From JBBAAP01 sp043808305 (GTDB taxonomy: Bacteria; Planctomycetota; MHYJ01; JACQXL01), in assembly GCA_043808305.1 (NCBI GenBank), contig JAZDFB010000078.1, positions 1 through 7,740 on the forward strand: a stretch of DNA of 7,740 bases, in the 5' to 3' direction. The position numbers and the translations under genes were made by a program. Below are positions 1 through 6,907 of the stretch, one piece after another (within the stretch, counting starts at the first letter, position 1; every line of letters starts with the position of its first letter). The notes beneath the pieces are model-generated. The model searched no databases. It saw only the letters and a program-made list of their open reading frames with translations, and was not told the DNA's origin.

Positions 1-891
1 GAACACGATTTTTCTACCATTGGCAGGCGTATAATGCTTTTGAATGCCCGGCAGATTAAAAGAGTATCGGGCAAAGAACGGATCATCCTCTTGGCCATTG
101 AGGACATCACCGTGCGCAGGGAGATAGAAAAGGGTATGGAAAAAGCACGTGCGAAATTAGAGGAATTGTCCATTGAATTAAAACGCACCAGCAGGGTAAA
201 ATCCGAGTTTTTGGCGAATATGTCGCATGAGTTAAGGACGCCGCTCAATTCCATTATCGGTTTCTCCGAAGTGTTGTATGACGAGACTTTTGGCAAGCTT
301 AATGAAAAGCAAAAGGAGTATGTTAATTATGTGTTGGTGAGCGGAAAACATCTTCTTTTACTGATAAATGATGTGCTTGATATGGCCAAGGTGGAGGCGG
401 GGAAAATGGAGCTGTCCCTTTCTTCCTTATCGCTGAAAAATACGCTTGAGGATGCTTTGATCTTGGTAAAAGGAACAGCTCTTAAAAAGGGAATTACGCT
501 GGCTCTTCAAATAGACGAAAATATCGACAAAATCGAAGCCGACGAACGCAAGCTTAAAGAGATTCTCTACAACCTGTTTTCCAATGCCATAAAGTTTACT
601 CTTCAAGGAGGGAGTGTGAAAATCACCGCCCAAATAATGGGCACTGAGATTGAAGTAGCCGTAAGTGATACGGGTATTGGCATTGCGCCGGAAAATATCA
701 GCCGGGTTTTTGAAGCGTTTACCCGCATCGAAAACTCATACAGTAAAGCCATTGAAGGGACAGGGTTGGGACTGGGTCTTTCGAAGAAACTTATTGAATT
801 GCATGGAGGAGAGATTTGGATTGAATCGGCCGGATTGAACACAGGAACGACGGTAAAGTTTACCTTGCCGATTAAAGCCAAGAAAGGATGA
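1..891 (+). CDS. PAS-linked sensor histidine kinase, C-terminal part (5' end outside window)
   Basis: The frame is open from base 1, so the true start lies upstream; the ATG at base 34 is internal. The first ~40 residues (IGRRIMLLNAR, then ILLAIEDITVRREIE) match the end of a PAS domain of the kind often found after CheR methyltransferase domains, so the full protein may be a large CheR/PAS hybrid (inference). A short helical linker leads to the HisKA domain, with the phospho-accepting His in SHELRTPLN (His codon 226-228, residue 76 counted from base 1). The HATPase domain follows: N-box NLFSNAIKFT (Asn codon 571-573), G1 box DTGIGI (from 667) and G2 box GTGLGLGLSKKL (from 757). All catalytic boxes are intact. 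No receiver or membrane segment is visible in this part, so it is likely cytoplasmic here. It autophosphorylates on His and probably passes phosphate to the receiver encoded immediately downstream. The family call is firm; signal and pathway are unknown. Confidence 0.93.
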   Translation, partial: EHDFSTIGRRIMLLNARQIKRVSGKERIILLAIEDITVRREIEKGMEKARAKLEELSIELKRTSRVKSEFLANMSHELRTPLNSIIGFSEVLYDETFGKLNEKQKEYVNYVLVSGKHLLLLINDVLDMAKVEAGKMELSLSSLSLKNTLEDALILVKGTALKKGITLALQIDENIDKIEADERKLKEILYNLFSNAIKFTLQGGSVKITAQIMGTEIEVAVSDTGIGIAPENISRVFEAFTRIENSYSKAIEGTGLGLGLSKKLIELHGGEIWIESAGLNTGTTVKFTLPIKAKKG

Positions 892-896
892 GTAAG

Positions 897-1295
897 ATGA
901 AGAAAAGAGTGTTGATTATAGAAGATAACGAAAGAAATCTTATACTGGAAAAAGACCTCTTGGAGGTGGCCGGGCTTGAAGTATTTACGGCGGTTAATGC
1001 CCAAAGCGGGATTAGCATTGCCCAGAAAGAGAAACCGGATGTTATATTGATGGATGTGAGGCTGCCGGATATGCTCGGCACTGAAGCCGCTGAAAAATTG
1101 AGGGCAGATGACGCCACCCGTGATATTCTGATTATTTTTGTAACGGCTTCTGTTATGGGAGATGAAATGAAGCTGGTTACGGCTTTCAGCAATAGCGGAT
1201 ACATAAGCAAGCCGATAGATACGCATACCTTTGCGGAAGATATCATGAGATTGCTAAGATGTCATGAGGTTTGTAAAACGCCGGTAACTTTATAA
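897..1295 (+). CDS. Single-domain response regulator (DivK/CheY-like receiver)
   Basis: This is a stand-alone receiver domain of about 132 residues with no output domain. The acidic pair is E9-D10 (IIEDNERN), the phospho-acceptor is D53 (VILMDVRLPD), the switch Thr is T83 (FVTAS) and the conserved Lys is K105 (YISKPID). The EDNERN and YISKPI signatures resemble DivK more than chemotaxis CheY. An in-frame ATG at 888 overlaps the kinase stop (ATGA) but has AAAGG directly against it. The ATG at 897 has AAAGGA (883-888) eight bases upstream and gives the usual MKKRVLIIEDN start, so I chose 897; the alternative adds only three residues. It is co-transcribed with the kinase and likely its phosphate acceptor, acting by protein-protein contact or in a phosphorelay (inference). 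Confidence 0.92.
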   Translation: MKKRVLIIEDNERNLILEKDLLEVAGLEVFTAVNAQSGISIAQKEKPDVILMDVRLPDMLGTEAAEKLRADDATRDILIIFVTASVMGDEMKLVTAFSNSGYISKPIDTHTFAEDIMRLLRCHEVCKTPVTL

Positions 1296-1431
1296 AATGT
1301 ATATATGTCAGTTTTGCCGGAAGTTAAAAAAGCCGGAAGGAGGGAATAATTGGTTTTTAGGTCATAGTGTACGGGAACATTACTTTGGGATAGGGAATAG
1401 TTAATAATAAAGTTATAATGAAAGGAAATAT

Positions 1432-1938
1432 ATGGAAATGTTAAAAACTAATGGCGCCGGCAAGGATAAGCGCAAAGGAAACTCTTTTGCCAGAACCATA
1501 AGCGCTTTTCTTGTTATCATCGGGATTATGGCCTTTATTTCTGCCTGCGGCAGCAAGGAAATTTTAAAGGTTGAAAACGGCCGGCATCAAATTACATTGA
1601 CAGAATTGAAGTTCACGGAAGCGGATTTTTCCAGGGGCGTTTTGGGAGATAAGCTCGATGTGGAGATGACTGTTTACAAAGACGGCGCGCTTATTTTTAC
1701 CCAAAGAATGATGGGGTCGCGCATTACGGGCAAGCCTGAAAGCCCGGTTGTTTTTGAAATAGACTATTCCAAAGATTCCCGTTATTTAATCAAGCTCAAA
1801 GAAGTGGCTATAATCGCCGATGCAAAAGAATGGTCCTTGCCCGTGCCGCCGGATGCGACAGGTTACTGTTCTTTTAACGGCAAGATAACGTTCGGTGAAG
1901 GAAGCTGGGTCGAATTCATCGATAAAAAAGTCAAATAA
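1432..1938 (+). CDS. Putative lipoprotein of unknown function
   Basis: This is a 168-residue protein that I do not recognise. The N-terminus is basic (KDKRKGNSFAR, residues 11-21), followed by a hydrophobic stretch (about 22-37) and the lipobox ISAC with Cys39. This indicates export, lipidation and signal peptidase II cleavage before Cys39; the n-region is longer than usual. The mature part is about 130 residues, rich in alternating beta-type segments (LKVENGRHQITLTEL, LDVEMTVYKDGALIFTQ), and could be a small beta-sandwich; no catalytic motif is visible. Residue 40 is Gly, not Asp, so by the E. coli +2 rule it would go to the outer membrane (weak inference). The start at 1432 has AAAGGA at 1421-1426 with a 5-base spacer; a second ATG at 1438 is possible. 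It lies 136 bases after the receiver gene and about 100 bases before the DUF1207 gene, so it may share an envelope role with the latter. Confidence 0.75.
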   Translation: MEMLKTNGAGKDKRKGNSFARTISAFLVIIGIMAFISACGSKEILKVENGRHQITLTELKFTEADFSRGVLGDKLDVEMTVYKDGALIFTQRMMGSRITGKPESPVVFEIDYSKDSRYLIKLKEVAIIADAKEWSLPVPPDATGYCSFNGKITFGEGSWVEFIDKKVK

Positions 1939-2038
1939 CAGGTATTAAGCCTGGCTTTTAATGTCCTGGGTTTTGGCGGCACACTGCCCGGATAATCCAT
2001 TCGGAAACTATAAGGCCGCAAGCTCTTCCAAAATCATT

Positions 2039-2923
2039 ATGCGTATGCTCATTATTAAAAACTTAGGCTTTTGGCTGGTCTGGGCGATTGTTTTTCCCTT
2101 GAGCTTGGGATTCGGCGACGCAATGCCGGAGGATATCGCCGGCAAACAAACCGTCCTTTTCCCCGAAGGCCAGCTGTTTTACGCCCCGCTGGCCAGCCCC
2201 AAGGAACCCCGCTCCCATGTTACCTGGCTTCGTCTTAACTTGCCCAGGGAAAGTTTCACCATCGGCTCGGTCGGTTTTGGCGATAGCTTCGGACTGGTGC
2301 GCTGGCCCGGCTTAGGCCAGGCGGATGCCTGGCAGCTCAATATCAGCGGGGCGGTTCTGGCCCAGTTCAATATGGACACCAATACCAATGACCTGATTAA
2401 TGCTGATTATATCATCGGTTTTCCGCTCAGTTACCGGAATGGCTCCTGGTCGGCGCGGATGCGTCTTTTCCACCAATCTTCCCACCTGGGGGATGAGTTC
2501 CTCCTGTTTCCTCAGAGCCCTGAGCTTAAGCAAACGCGCATTAACTTAAGCTTCGAAACCGTTGAACTGCTCGGCGCCTGGGAATGCGAGAGATTCCAGT
2601 TTACCGCCGGCCCCTCGTGCATAGTTCACACCGATACACATCTCGATCGGCACAGCGTCCAGGGTGGCATCGATTATGTCGGCAGGAAACCGGTTTACAA
2701 GACGACGATGCATCTGTTTACTAGCGTCCAGTGCCATGCCTGGCAGGAAACCGACTGGCATCCCGACTTCAACCTCAAATCCGGCGTCAACATCAGCAGC
2801 CCCTATGCCGAAAAGCGGTCCATTCAGATTTTTTGCGAATATTACAGCGGCAACCTGCCCTTCGGCCAGTTCTATAAACTACAGGCAAATTACTACGGCG
2901 TGGGAGTCAATATATCATTTTGA
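2039..2923 (+). CDS. DUF1207 family protein, probable exported/outer-membrane protein
   Basis: From the ATG at 2039 the product has 294 residues. It opens with a signal peptide (MRMLIIKNLGFWLVWAIVF, likely cleaved near GFGDA). The body carries segments I associate with DUF1207: a GDSFGLVRWP region, AQFNMDTNTNDLINADYIIG, and HQSSHLGDEF (bases 2471-2500). Alternating polar/hydrophobic strands and a C-terminal GVGVNISF ending in Phe resemble the closing strand of an outer-membrane beta-barrel. Function of the family is not established, so none is assigned. The frame opens further upstream with an ATG at 1961, but that would put 26 non-signal-like residues before the signal peptide. Neither start has a clear Shine-Dalgarno site; I prefer 2039 because of the signal peptide. 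The gene is clearly GC-richer than those on its left (bases 2281-2340 hold 40 G/C), hinting at a different history. Confidence 0.82.
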   Translation: MRMLIIKNLGFWLVWAIVFPLSLGFGDAMPEDIAGKQTVLFPEGQLFYAPLASPKEPRSHVTWLRLNLPRESFTIGSVGFGDSFGLVRWPGLGQADAWQLNISGAVLAQFNMDTNTNDLINADYIIGFPLSYRNGSWSARMRLFHQSSHLGDEFLLFPQSPELKQTRINLSFETVELLGAWECERFQFTAGPSCIVHTDTHLDRHSVQGGIDYVGRKPVYKTTMHLFTSVQCHAWQETDWHPDFNLKSGVNISSPYAEKRSIQIFCEYYSGNLPFGQFYKLQANYYGVGVNISF

Positions 2924-2927
2924 TTAT

Positions 2928-2946
2928 ATGCGCGAAAAAAGCGCAT
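2928..2946. repeat. Short inverted repeat after the DUF1207 gene
   Basis: ATGCGC (2928-2933) and GCGCAT (2941-2946) form a perfect 6-bp stem around a 7-base loop (G plus six A), starting five bases after the DUF1207 stop codon. No T-run follows on either strand, so it is not a standard intrinsic terminator. It may protect the mRNA 3' end or assist factor-dependent termination (inference). It separates the envelope genes from the diguanylate cyclase unit. Confidence 0.4.
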
Positions 2947-3005
2947 CGCGGCCATAGATATGAAACTATTAATTCGGGCAGGCAAACACGAAGAGAACCA
3001 ATAAA

Positions 3006-4484
3006 ATGAATAATGAACCAAGAATCTTAGTGGTAGATGATGAGCCCAAAAATAGAGAACTGATAAGGGCTTATTTGACGCCTCAAGGTTATCAAATAAT
3101 AGACGCCATTGATGGGGAAGATGCCCTTAACAAGGTTAAGGAATTTACTCCGGACCTGATTCTGCTGGACGTCATAATGCCCAAGGAAAATGGCTTCGAA
3201 GTCTGCAGGATATTGAAAGCCAGCCCGGATACCCTATTTATCCCCATAGTAATAGTCACGGTATTAAGTAAGCGGGAAGACAGGATAAAAGGGATAGAGG
3301 CCGGAGCGGATGATTTTTTAAGCAAGCCGATAGATGCCCAGGAACTTATATCCCGGGTGAAATCCTTATTGCGTATTAAAACACAGCACGATGAAATTGA
3401 AGGGAAAAACCGCCAATTGACCACTTTGGCGGCTGAACTGGACCGGCATAACAGCGAGGTTACCCTGTTGAACGAGATGAGCGAGCAACTCCAAATCTGC
3501 CTGACGACCGAAGAGGCATATAGCGTCATAAAAAAGTTCGTAAATGAATTATTCCCGGATGAATCCGGCGCGCTTTATATCATCAACGCCTCCAGGAATT
3601 TTCTTGAGGACGCGGTGACCTGGGGCGGACTGGCGATTGAGCCCGTATTCTCGCCGGATGACTGCTGGGCGCTCAGGCGCGGGCAGTCAAACCTGGTTAA
3701 TGCCTCACATTCCGGGGTATTATGCCGGCATATTGACCGGCCGATGGCATTCAAGTACTATATGTGCCTGCCCATGATGGCCCAGGGCGAAACCGTCGGC
3801 GTATTGAATATCCGCCACCTTAAAAATCCCGGTGATGGCGGGCAAGCCCATTATTCAAAAGAACAAAAGCAACTCGGCGCCGCCATCGCGGAACACATTT
3901 CATCCGCCTTGGCTAACCTGAGATTGCGCCAAAAGCTCCGCGAGCAATCAATCCGGGACCCGCTGACCGAACTTTTTAACCGCCGTTATATGGAAGAATT
4001 CCTGGAACGCGAGCTTCATCGCGCCAAACGCAGTAATGCGCCCATCGGCATTATTATGTTTGACATTGACGACTTCAAGGTATTTAACGACACCGCGGGC
4101 CACGATGCCGGCGACAAGGTCCTGCAGGCCCTGGCCGCCCTGATGAAGGCGCAAATCCGGGAAGAAGACATTGCCTGCCGGTTCGGCGGCGAGGAATTCA
4201 TCCTCATCCTGCCGGAAATGACGCTGGATAAAGTCAAAGAACGGGCCGAGGACCTGCGCAGCCGGGCCCAATCGCTCGCCCTGAACCATAAGGATAAACC
4301 GCTGGGCCCGATTACCATTTCGCTGGGTGTGGCGGTTTTTCCACTGCACGGCGCTACTGCCGGGGTTCTTATCAAGTCCGCTGACAAAGCCCTGTACCGC
4401 GCCAAAGAGTCCGGTAAAAACCGGGTAGTTGTCAGCGAGCTTGCCGGGACATACTTGCCGCCGGATAGCGTGATACCTGTATGA
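3006..4484 (+). CDS. Response-regulator diguanylate cyclase (receiver-GAF-GGDEF)
   Basis: The 492-residue product has three domains. The receiver (about 5-122) shows D11-D12, phospho-acceptor D55 (LILLDVIMP), T85 and K107 (FLSKPID). A helical linker (about 122-155) leads to a GAF-like domain (about 158-305), then a second helix and the GGDEF domain starting near RDPLTELFNRR (D318). The cyclase site is intact: metal-binding Asp353 in FDIDDFK and the GGEEF motif at 394-398, 41 residues apart as in PleD. The inhibitory I-site REED (385-388) stands exactly five residues before GGEEF, so product inhibition by c-di-GMP is expected. It condenses two GTP into c-di-GMP, activated by receiver phosphorylation and perhaps a GAF ligand. 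AAGAG (2991-2995) is a modest ribosome site. The stop overlaps the next gene by ATGA, implying translational coupling. The receiver half is much less GC-rich than the GGDEF half. Confidence 0.95.
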   Translation: MNNEPRILVVDDEPKNRELIRAYLTPQGYQIIDAIDGEDALNKVKEFTPDLILLDVIMPKENGFEVCRILKASPDTLFIPIVIVTVLSKREDRIKGIEAGADDFLSKPIDAQELISRVKSLLRIKTQHDEIEGKNRQLTTLAAELDRHNSEVTLLNEMSEQLQICLTTEEAYSVIKKFVNELFPDESGALYIINASRNFLEDAVTWGGLAIEPVFSPDDCWALRRGQSNLVNASHSGVLCRHIDRPMAFKYYMCLPMMAQGETVGVLNIRHLKNPGDGGQAHYSKEQKQLGAAIAEHISSALANLRLRQKLREQSIRDPLTELFNRRYMEEFLERELHRAKRSNAPIGIIMFDIDDFKVFNDTAGHDAGDKVLQALAALMKAQIREEDIACRFGGEEFILILPEMTLDKVKERAEDLRSRAQSLALNHKDKPLGPITISLGVAVFPLHGATAGVLIKSADKALYRAKESGKNRVVVSELAGTYLPPDSVIPV

Positions 4485-5311
4485 AACTGCATCTGCTGAC
4501 TATTAATGTGCATAAGGGGTTTTCTCTGCTGAACCGGCGTTTTGTCCTGCCAAAGCTCAAGGAAGCCATCCATTCAACGCCGGCTGATATCGTTTTTCTC
4601 CAGGAGATTGTAGGCGAGAATACCGGGAAAGCGAAAAAGCATTCCGACTGGCCGGATAAGCCGCAACACGAATACATCGCCGATTCGGCCCGGTTCAATC
4701 ACGCCTACGGCAAGAACGCGGTTTATGCCGCCGGGCATCACGGCAACGCGATATTGTCGCGATTCCCGATATTGGATTTTGAAAGGATGGATGTTTCAAC
4801 CAACATATTTGAAAAACGGGGTATCCTCTACGGCCGGTTGGAAATACCGAACCATACTCCGGCAGTTTGTGAAATTACTGCCGGGTATAGTCGGCTGCAA
4901 CTTCACAGGCAGCCGAACTATAAGTCTTATTTGCATTGCATCTGCGTTCATTTCGGGCTGTTTCACAGGTCCCGGAAGAAGCAGTTCGGAAAACTCAGGG
5001 AATACGTCCAGCGGGTGGTGCCGGATAACGAGCCGCTTATCGTGGCCGGCGATTTTAACGAATGGCGCAAGAACAAGAAAGATGAACTGGAAACGCATCT
5101 GGGCATGAAGGATGCCGGGCTTGAATTCTGCGGTAAAAAGTTGAGGACGTTCCCGTCCTTGATGCCGGTTCTGCCGTTGGACCGCATTTACCTGAGGGGT
5201 TTGAAGGTCCTCAAGGCGCAGATTCTCCATAAGGGGATATGGAATAATCTGTCGGACCATGCCGGTTTTTCGGCGGAAGTTGAGATTCTCCGCGACGAGG
5301 CGGCGATTTAG
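4481..5311 (+). CDS. Endonuclease/exonuclease/phosphatase (EEP) family protein, YbhP-like
   Basis: The 276-residue product shows the EEP fold's catalytic set in order: Asn9 (TINVHKG), Glu42 (VFLQE), His157 (CVHFGL), Asp191 and Asn193 (AGDFNEW), Asp234 (LDRIY) and Asp259-His260 (LSDHAGF). This is a metal-dependent phosphodiesterase/phosphatase fold; the substrate is unknown. TINVHKG near the start, GHHGNAILSRFPI, and position just before a cardiolipin synthase match E. coli YbhP, which neighbours clsB, so a lipid or membrane-related substrate is a reasonable guess. No signal peptide is seen. The start ATG overlaps the cyclase stop (ATGA) and has no clear ribosome site of its own. Oddity: residues about 125-148 are an extra segment between the strands ending RLEIP and starting LHCICVHFGL, encoded by a palindromic element (4854-4922) that keeps the frame. 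All catalytic residues survive, so activity may be retained. Confidence 0.9.
   Translation: MKLHLLTINVHKGFSLLNRRFVLPKLKEAIHSTPADIVFLQEIVGENTGKAKKHSDWPDKPQHEYIADSARFNHAYGKNAVYAAGHHGNAILSRFPILDFERMDVSTNIFEKRGILYGRLEIPNHTPAVCEITAGYSRLQLHRQPNYKSYLHCICVHFGLFHRSRKKQFGKLREYVQRVVPDNEPLIVAGDFNEWRKNKKDELETHLGMKDAGLEFCGKKLRTFPSLMPVLPLDRIYLRGLKVLKAQILHKGIWNNLSDHAGFSAEVEILRDEAAI
4854..4922. repeat. In-frame palindromic element: two inverted copies of a 35-base stem-loop
   Basis: Copy A (4854-4888) pairs ATAC with GTAT and CCGGCAGT with ACTGCCGG around the loop TTGTGAAATT, leaving T4858 bulged. Copy B, reversed and sharing TAT (4886-4888) with A, pairs TATAGT with ACTATA and CGGCTGC with GCAGCCG around the loop AACTTCACAG, with one bulged base (A4916 or its neighbour A4917). 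Read in the same direction, A and B agree at 25 of 35 positions. Of the ten differences, eight form four compensatory pairs (C-G/G-C, C-G/T-A, A-T/T-A, T-A/C-G) and two lie in the loop, whose core TGTGAA is conserved. The total of 69 bases is exactly 23 codons without a stop. Structure, not sequence, has been conserved, as in REP/BIME or Rickettsia-type palindromic elements; I do not recognise this family. Confidence 0.85.
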
Positions 5312-5328
5312 CCTGATGCCGTAATTTT

Positions 5329-6726
5329 ATGTATATAATAATTGAATCAATCTTCCTGCATGTTTTAGCCGTGGCGATTTTCGGGCTGGGCGTGCTGTTC
5401 GTTTTCCGTATTTTACGCGCCGAAAAAGCGTCTTCAAACACTGTTGCCTGGCTGCTGGCTATTGCCCTGATACCCTATATCGCCGTGCCCCTGTATATTG
5501 TTTTCGGCGGCAGGAAAATAAGGCGCAAGATCAAGAAAAAGGAAGCGCTGGATAAAATCGCGCCTGAATTGCTGGACCGGGGCGAAATCAACAATCGCGC
5601 CTTGCCCAGCGGTATCAACGGGTTGTTCCCCAAACGAAGCGGGAATTCGGTCTCAATCCTGGCTACCGGAGAACAGACTTTCCGGGAACTAAAAAAGCAT
5701 ATTGAGTCTGCCCGGCAGAGTATTTATATTACAACCTTCATATTAGGCAAAGATGCCACCGGCCAGTTAATACTGGAAATGCTGGCTCAAAAAGCCAAAC
5801 AAGGGGTGCGTGTCTGCCTGCTTATAGATTCATTGGGCTCGTTCAGGATTTCAGGCCGGTTCCTGTCCGAATTCAAACAGGCCGGCGGCAGGTATGCATT
5901 TTTTATGCCCATGATTCATTGGCCGTTCAGCGGGCGGGCTAATTTGAGGAACCATCGCAAGATGGTCATCATCGACAACAAGACAGCCATAATCGGCGGC
6001 ACGAATCTGGCCAAGGAATATATGGGCGCTACGGCCGATTCGGCGCGCTGGCACGACCTGTCGGTTTTAGTGGCCGGGCCGATAGTTGACGATATTTACG
6101 CTATTTTCCGGGCCGATTGGAAATTTGCCGCCAAGGAAGGCCTGCCTATCGCCAAGCAAAAGGATGCTGGTCCTGATGACGCCGGCCGGGATATTAATAT
6201 CCAGCTGGTGCCCAGCGGTCCGGATGTCAAGGAAGACTCCTTGTATGATACGGTTCTGGCGTCTATCTTTAACGCCCGCAAAAGGATATGGGTGGTGACC
6301 CCGTACTTTGTCCCGGATGAGATGTTGACCAAGGCTCTGTGCATAGCGGCCAAACGCAAGCTGGATGTGCGGATTATTGTACCGCTGGTTTCAAACCATC
6401 GGGTTGCCGATTTGGCCCGGCGCGGCTATTTGCGGCAAATCCATAATGCCGGCGGGAAAATATATTCTTTTAAGCCGGGGATGCTGCACGGCAAATTAAT
6501 CATCGTAGACGACACGCTGGGCATAATCGGTTCTATGAATATGGATGCGCGAAGCTTTTTCCTCAACTACGAAGTTGCCGTGTTCATATATTCCGAGCCG
6601 GTGGTAAAGCATCTGGAATCGTGGTCAACCGATATCATGAGCAAATGCGGAATCGGCGTCAAAAAGCCATCGGCGCTGGGTGAATTTATTGAGGGCATAG
6701 TAAGATTGTTCGCGCCGCTTTTATAA
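5329..6726 (+). CDS. cls: Cardiolipin synthase (ClsA-type, two HKD phospholipase D motifs)
   Basis: The 465-residue product begins with two membrane helices (about 6-27 and 38-58, the latter IPYIAVPLYIVFGGRK, typical of the PLDc_N segment), followed by two phospholipase-D domains. The first HKD motif is H209-K211-D216 (HRKMVIID, then IIGGTNL) and the second H387-K389-D394 (HGKLIIVD, then IIGSMN). Length and layout fit bacterial ClsA rather than the N-terminally shorter ClsB. The enzyme transfers a phosphatidyl group, classically between two phosphatidylglycerols, to give cardiolipin and glycerol at the inner membrane. The start at 5329 is the first ATG after an in-frame stop at 5314-5316; no clear ribosome site precedes it. 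It lies 17 bases after the EEP gene, so the two are almost certainly co-transcribed, mirroring E. coli ybhP-clsB but with a ClsA-like enzyme. Substrate preference cannot be told from sequence. Confidence 0.94.
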   Translation: MYIIIESIFLHVLAVAIFGLGVLFVFRILRAEKASSNTVAWLLAIALIPYIAVPLYIVFGGRKIRRKIKKKEALDKIAPELLDRGEINNRALPSGINGLFPKRSGNSVSILATGEQTFRELKKHIESARQSIYITTFILGKDATGQLILEMLAQKAKQGVRVCLLIDSLGSFRISGRFLSEFKQAGGRYAFFMPMIHWPFSGRANLRNHRKMVIIDNKTAIIGGTNLAKEYMGATADSARWHDLSVLVAGPIVDDIYAIFRADWKFAAKEGLPIAKQKDAGPDDAGRDINIQLVPSGPDVKEDSLYDTVLASIFNARKRIWVVTPYFVPDEMLTKALCIAAKRKLDVRIIVPLVSNHRVADLARRGYLRQIHNAGGKIYSFKPGMLHGKLIIVDDTLGIIGSMNMDARSFFLNYEVAVFIYSEPVVKHLESWSTDIMSKCGIGVKKPSALGEFIEGIVRLFAPLL

Positions 6727-6907
6727 GCCGCCGCACCGGCGGGAACGCAATGCAACAATTGAGTTTGAGTTGGTTAAATTCTTGTAAAACAATCTTTCCA
6801 TTTGCCATATCGATTGGTTCCGAAGTAAGAATATGGGTATAGTGAATGAAATGTTTCGTAGTTCTCGCGAAAGGCGACCCTTTGTTCCCCTTCAAACCCC
6901 TTAGCAT
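6686..6907 (-). CDS. Doubtful 73-residue minus-strand ORF
   Basis: The frame starts MLRGLKGNKGSPFARTTKHF and overlaps the 3' end of the cardiolipin synthase gene by 41 bases. AAAGGAG lies just before the ATG, but only two bases separate them, which is too close for normal initiation. The middle part (SEPIDMANGKIVLQEF) reads like plausible protein, whereas the last ~20 residues are antisense to the GC-rich hairpin and the cls end and look like read-through. I do not recognise it. It could be a decayed gene fragment belonging with the upstream minus-strand helix-turn-helix gene, or simply non-coding. Confidence 0.2.
   Translation of the reverse strand: MLRGLKGNKGSPFARTTKHFIHYTHILTSEPIDMANGKIVLQEFNQLKLNCCIAFPPVRRLIKAARTILLCPQ
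6728..6742 (+). terminator. GC-rich hairpin right after the cardiolipin synthase stop
   Basis: CCGCCG (6728-6733) and CGGCGG (6737-6742) form a perfect 6-bp all-GC stem around the loop CAC, beginning one base after the stop codon. No T-tract follows, so it is not a canonical intrinsic terminator. Its place at the end of the three-gene unit makes a transcript-end role plausible (inference). Confidence 0.4.

Noticed and set aside
1316..1339. Direct repeat GCCGGAAG at 1316-1323 and 1332-1339
   Set aside because: Two 8-base copies in a short spacer, with no further copies or symmetry seen; GCCGG is common throughout this DNA.
1414..1419. Perfect TATAAT, a candidate -10 box for the lipoprotein gene, with a weak TAGGGA 17 bases upstream
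   Set aside because: Transcription would start around 1426, removing the AAAGGA ribosome site (1421-1426) from the mRNA; the -35 match is also only three of six.
1939..1960. CAGG/CCTG inverted repeat followed by GCTTTTAAT after the lipoprotein gene, as a terminator
   Set aside because: The stem is only four pairs and the T-run is short; too weak to call.
1961..2038. ATG at 1961 as the start of the DUF1207 protein
   Set aside because: It has no ribosome site and would place 26 residues before an otherwise well-formed signal peptide, though it cannot be fully excluded.
3948..4698. Several long antisense frames opposite the GGDEF and EEP genes
   Set aside because: They mirror well-conserved plus-strand domains, have no recognisable motifs, and reflect GC-rich codon use on the coding strand.
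4953..4974. A possible third palindromic unit with TTTCACAG between CGGG and CCCG
   Set aside because: The stem is only about four pairs, the bulge and TATA ends are absent, and the bases encode the family-type FGLFHRSRK segment, so likeness to copy B is probably chance.
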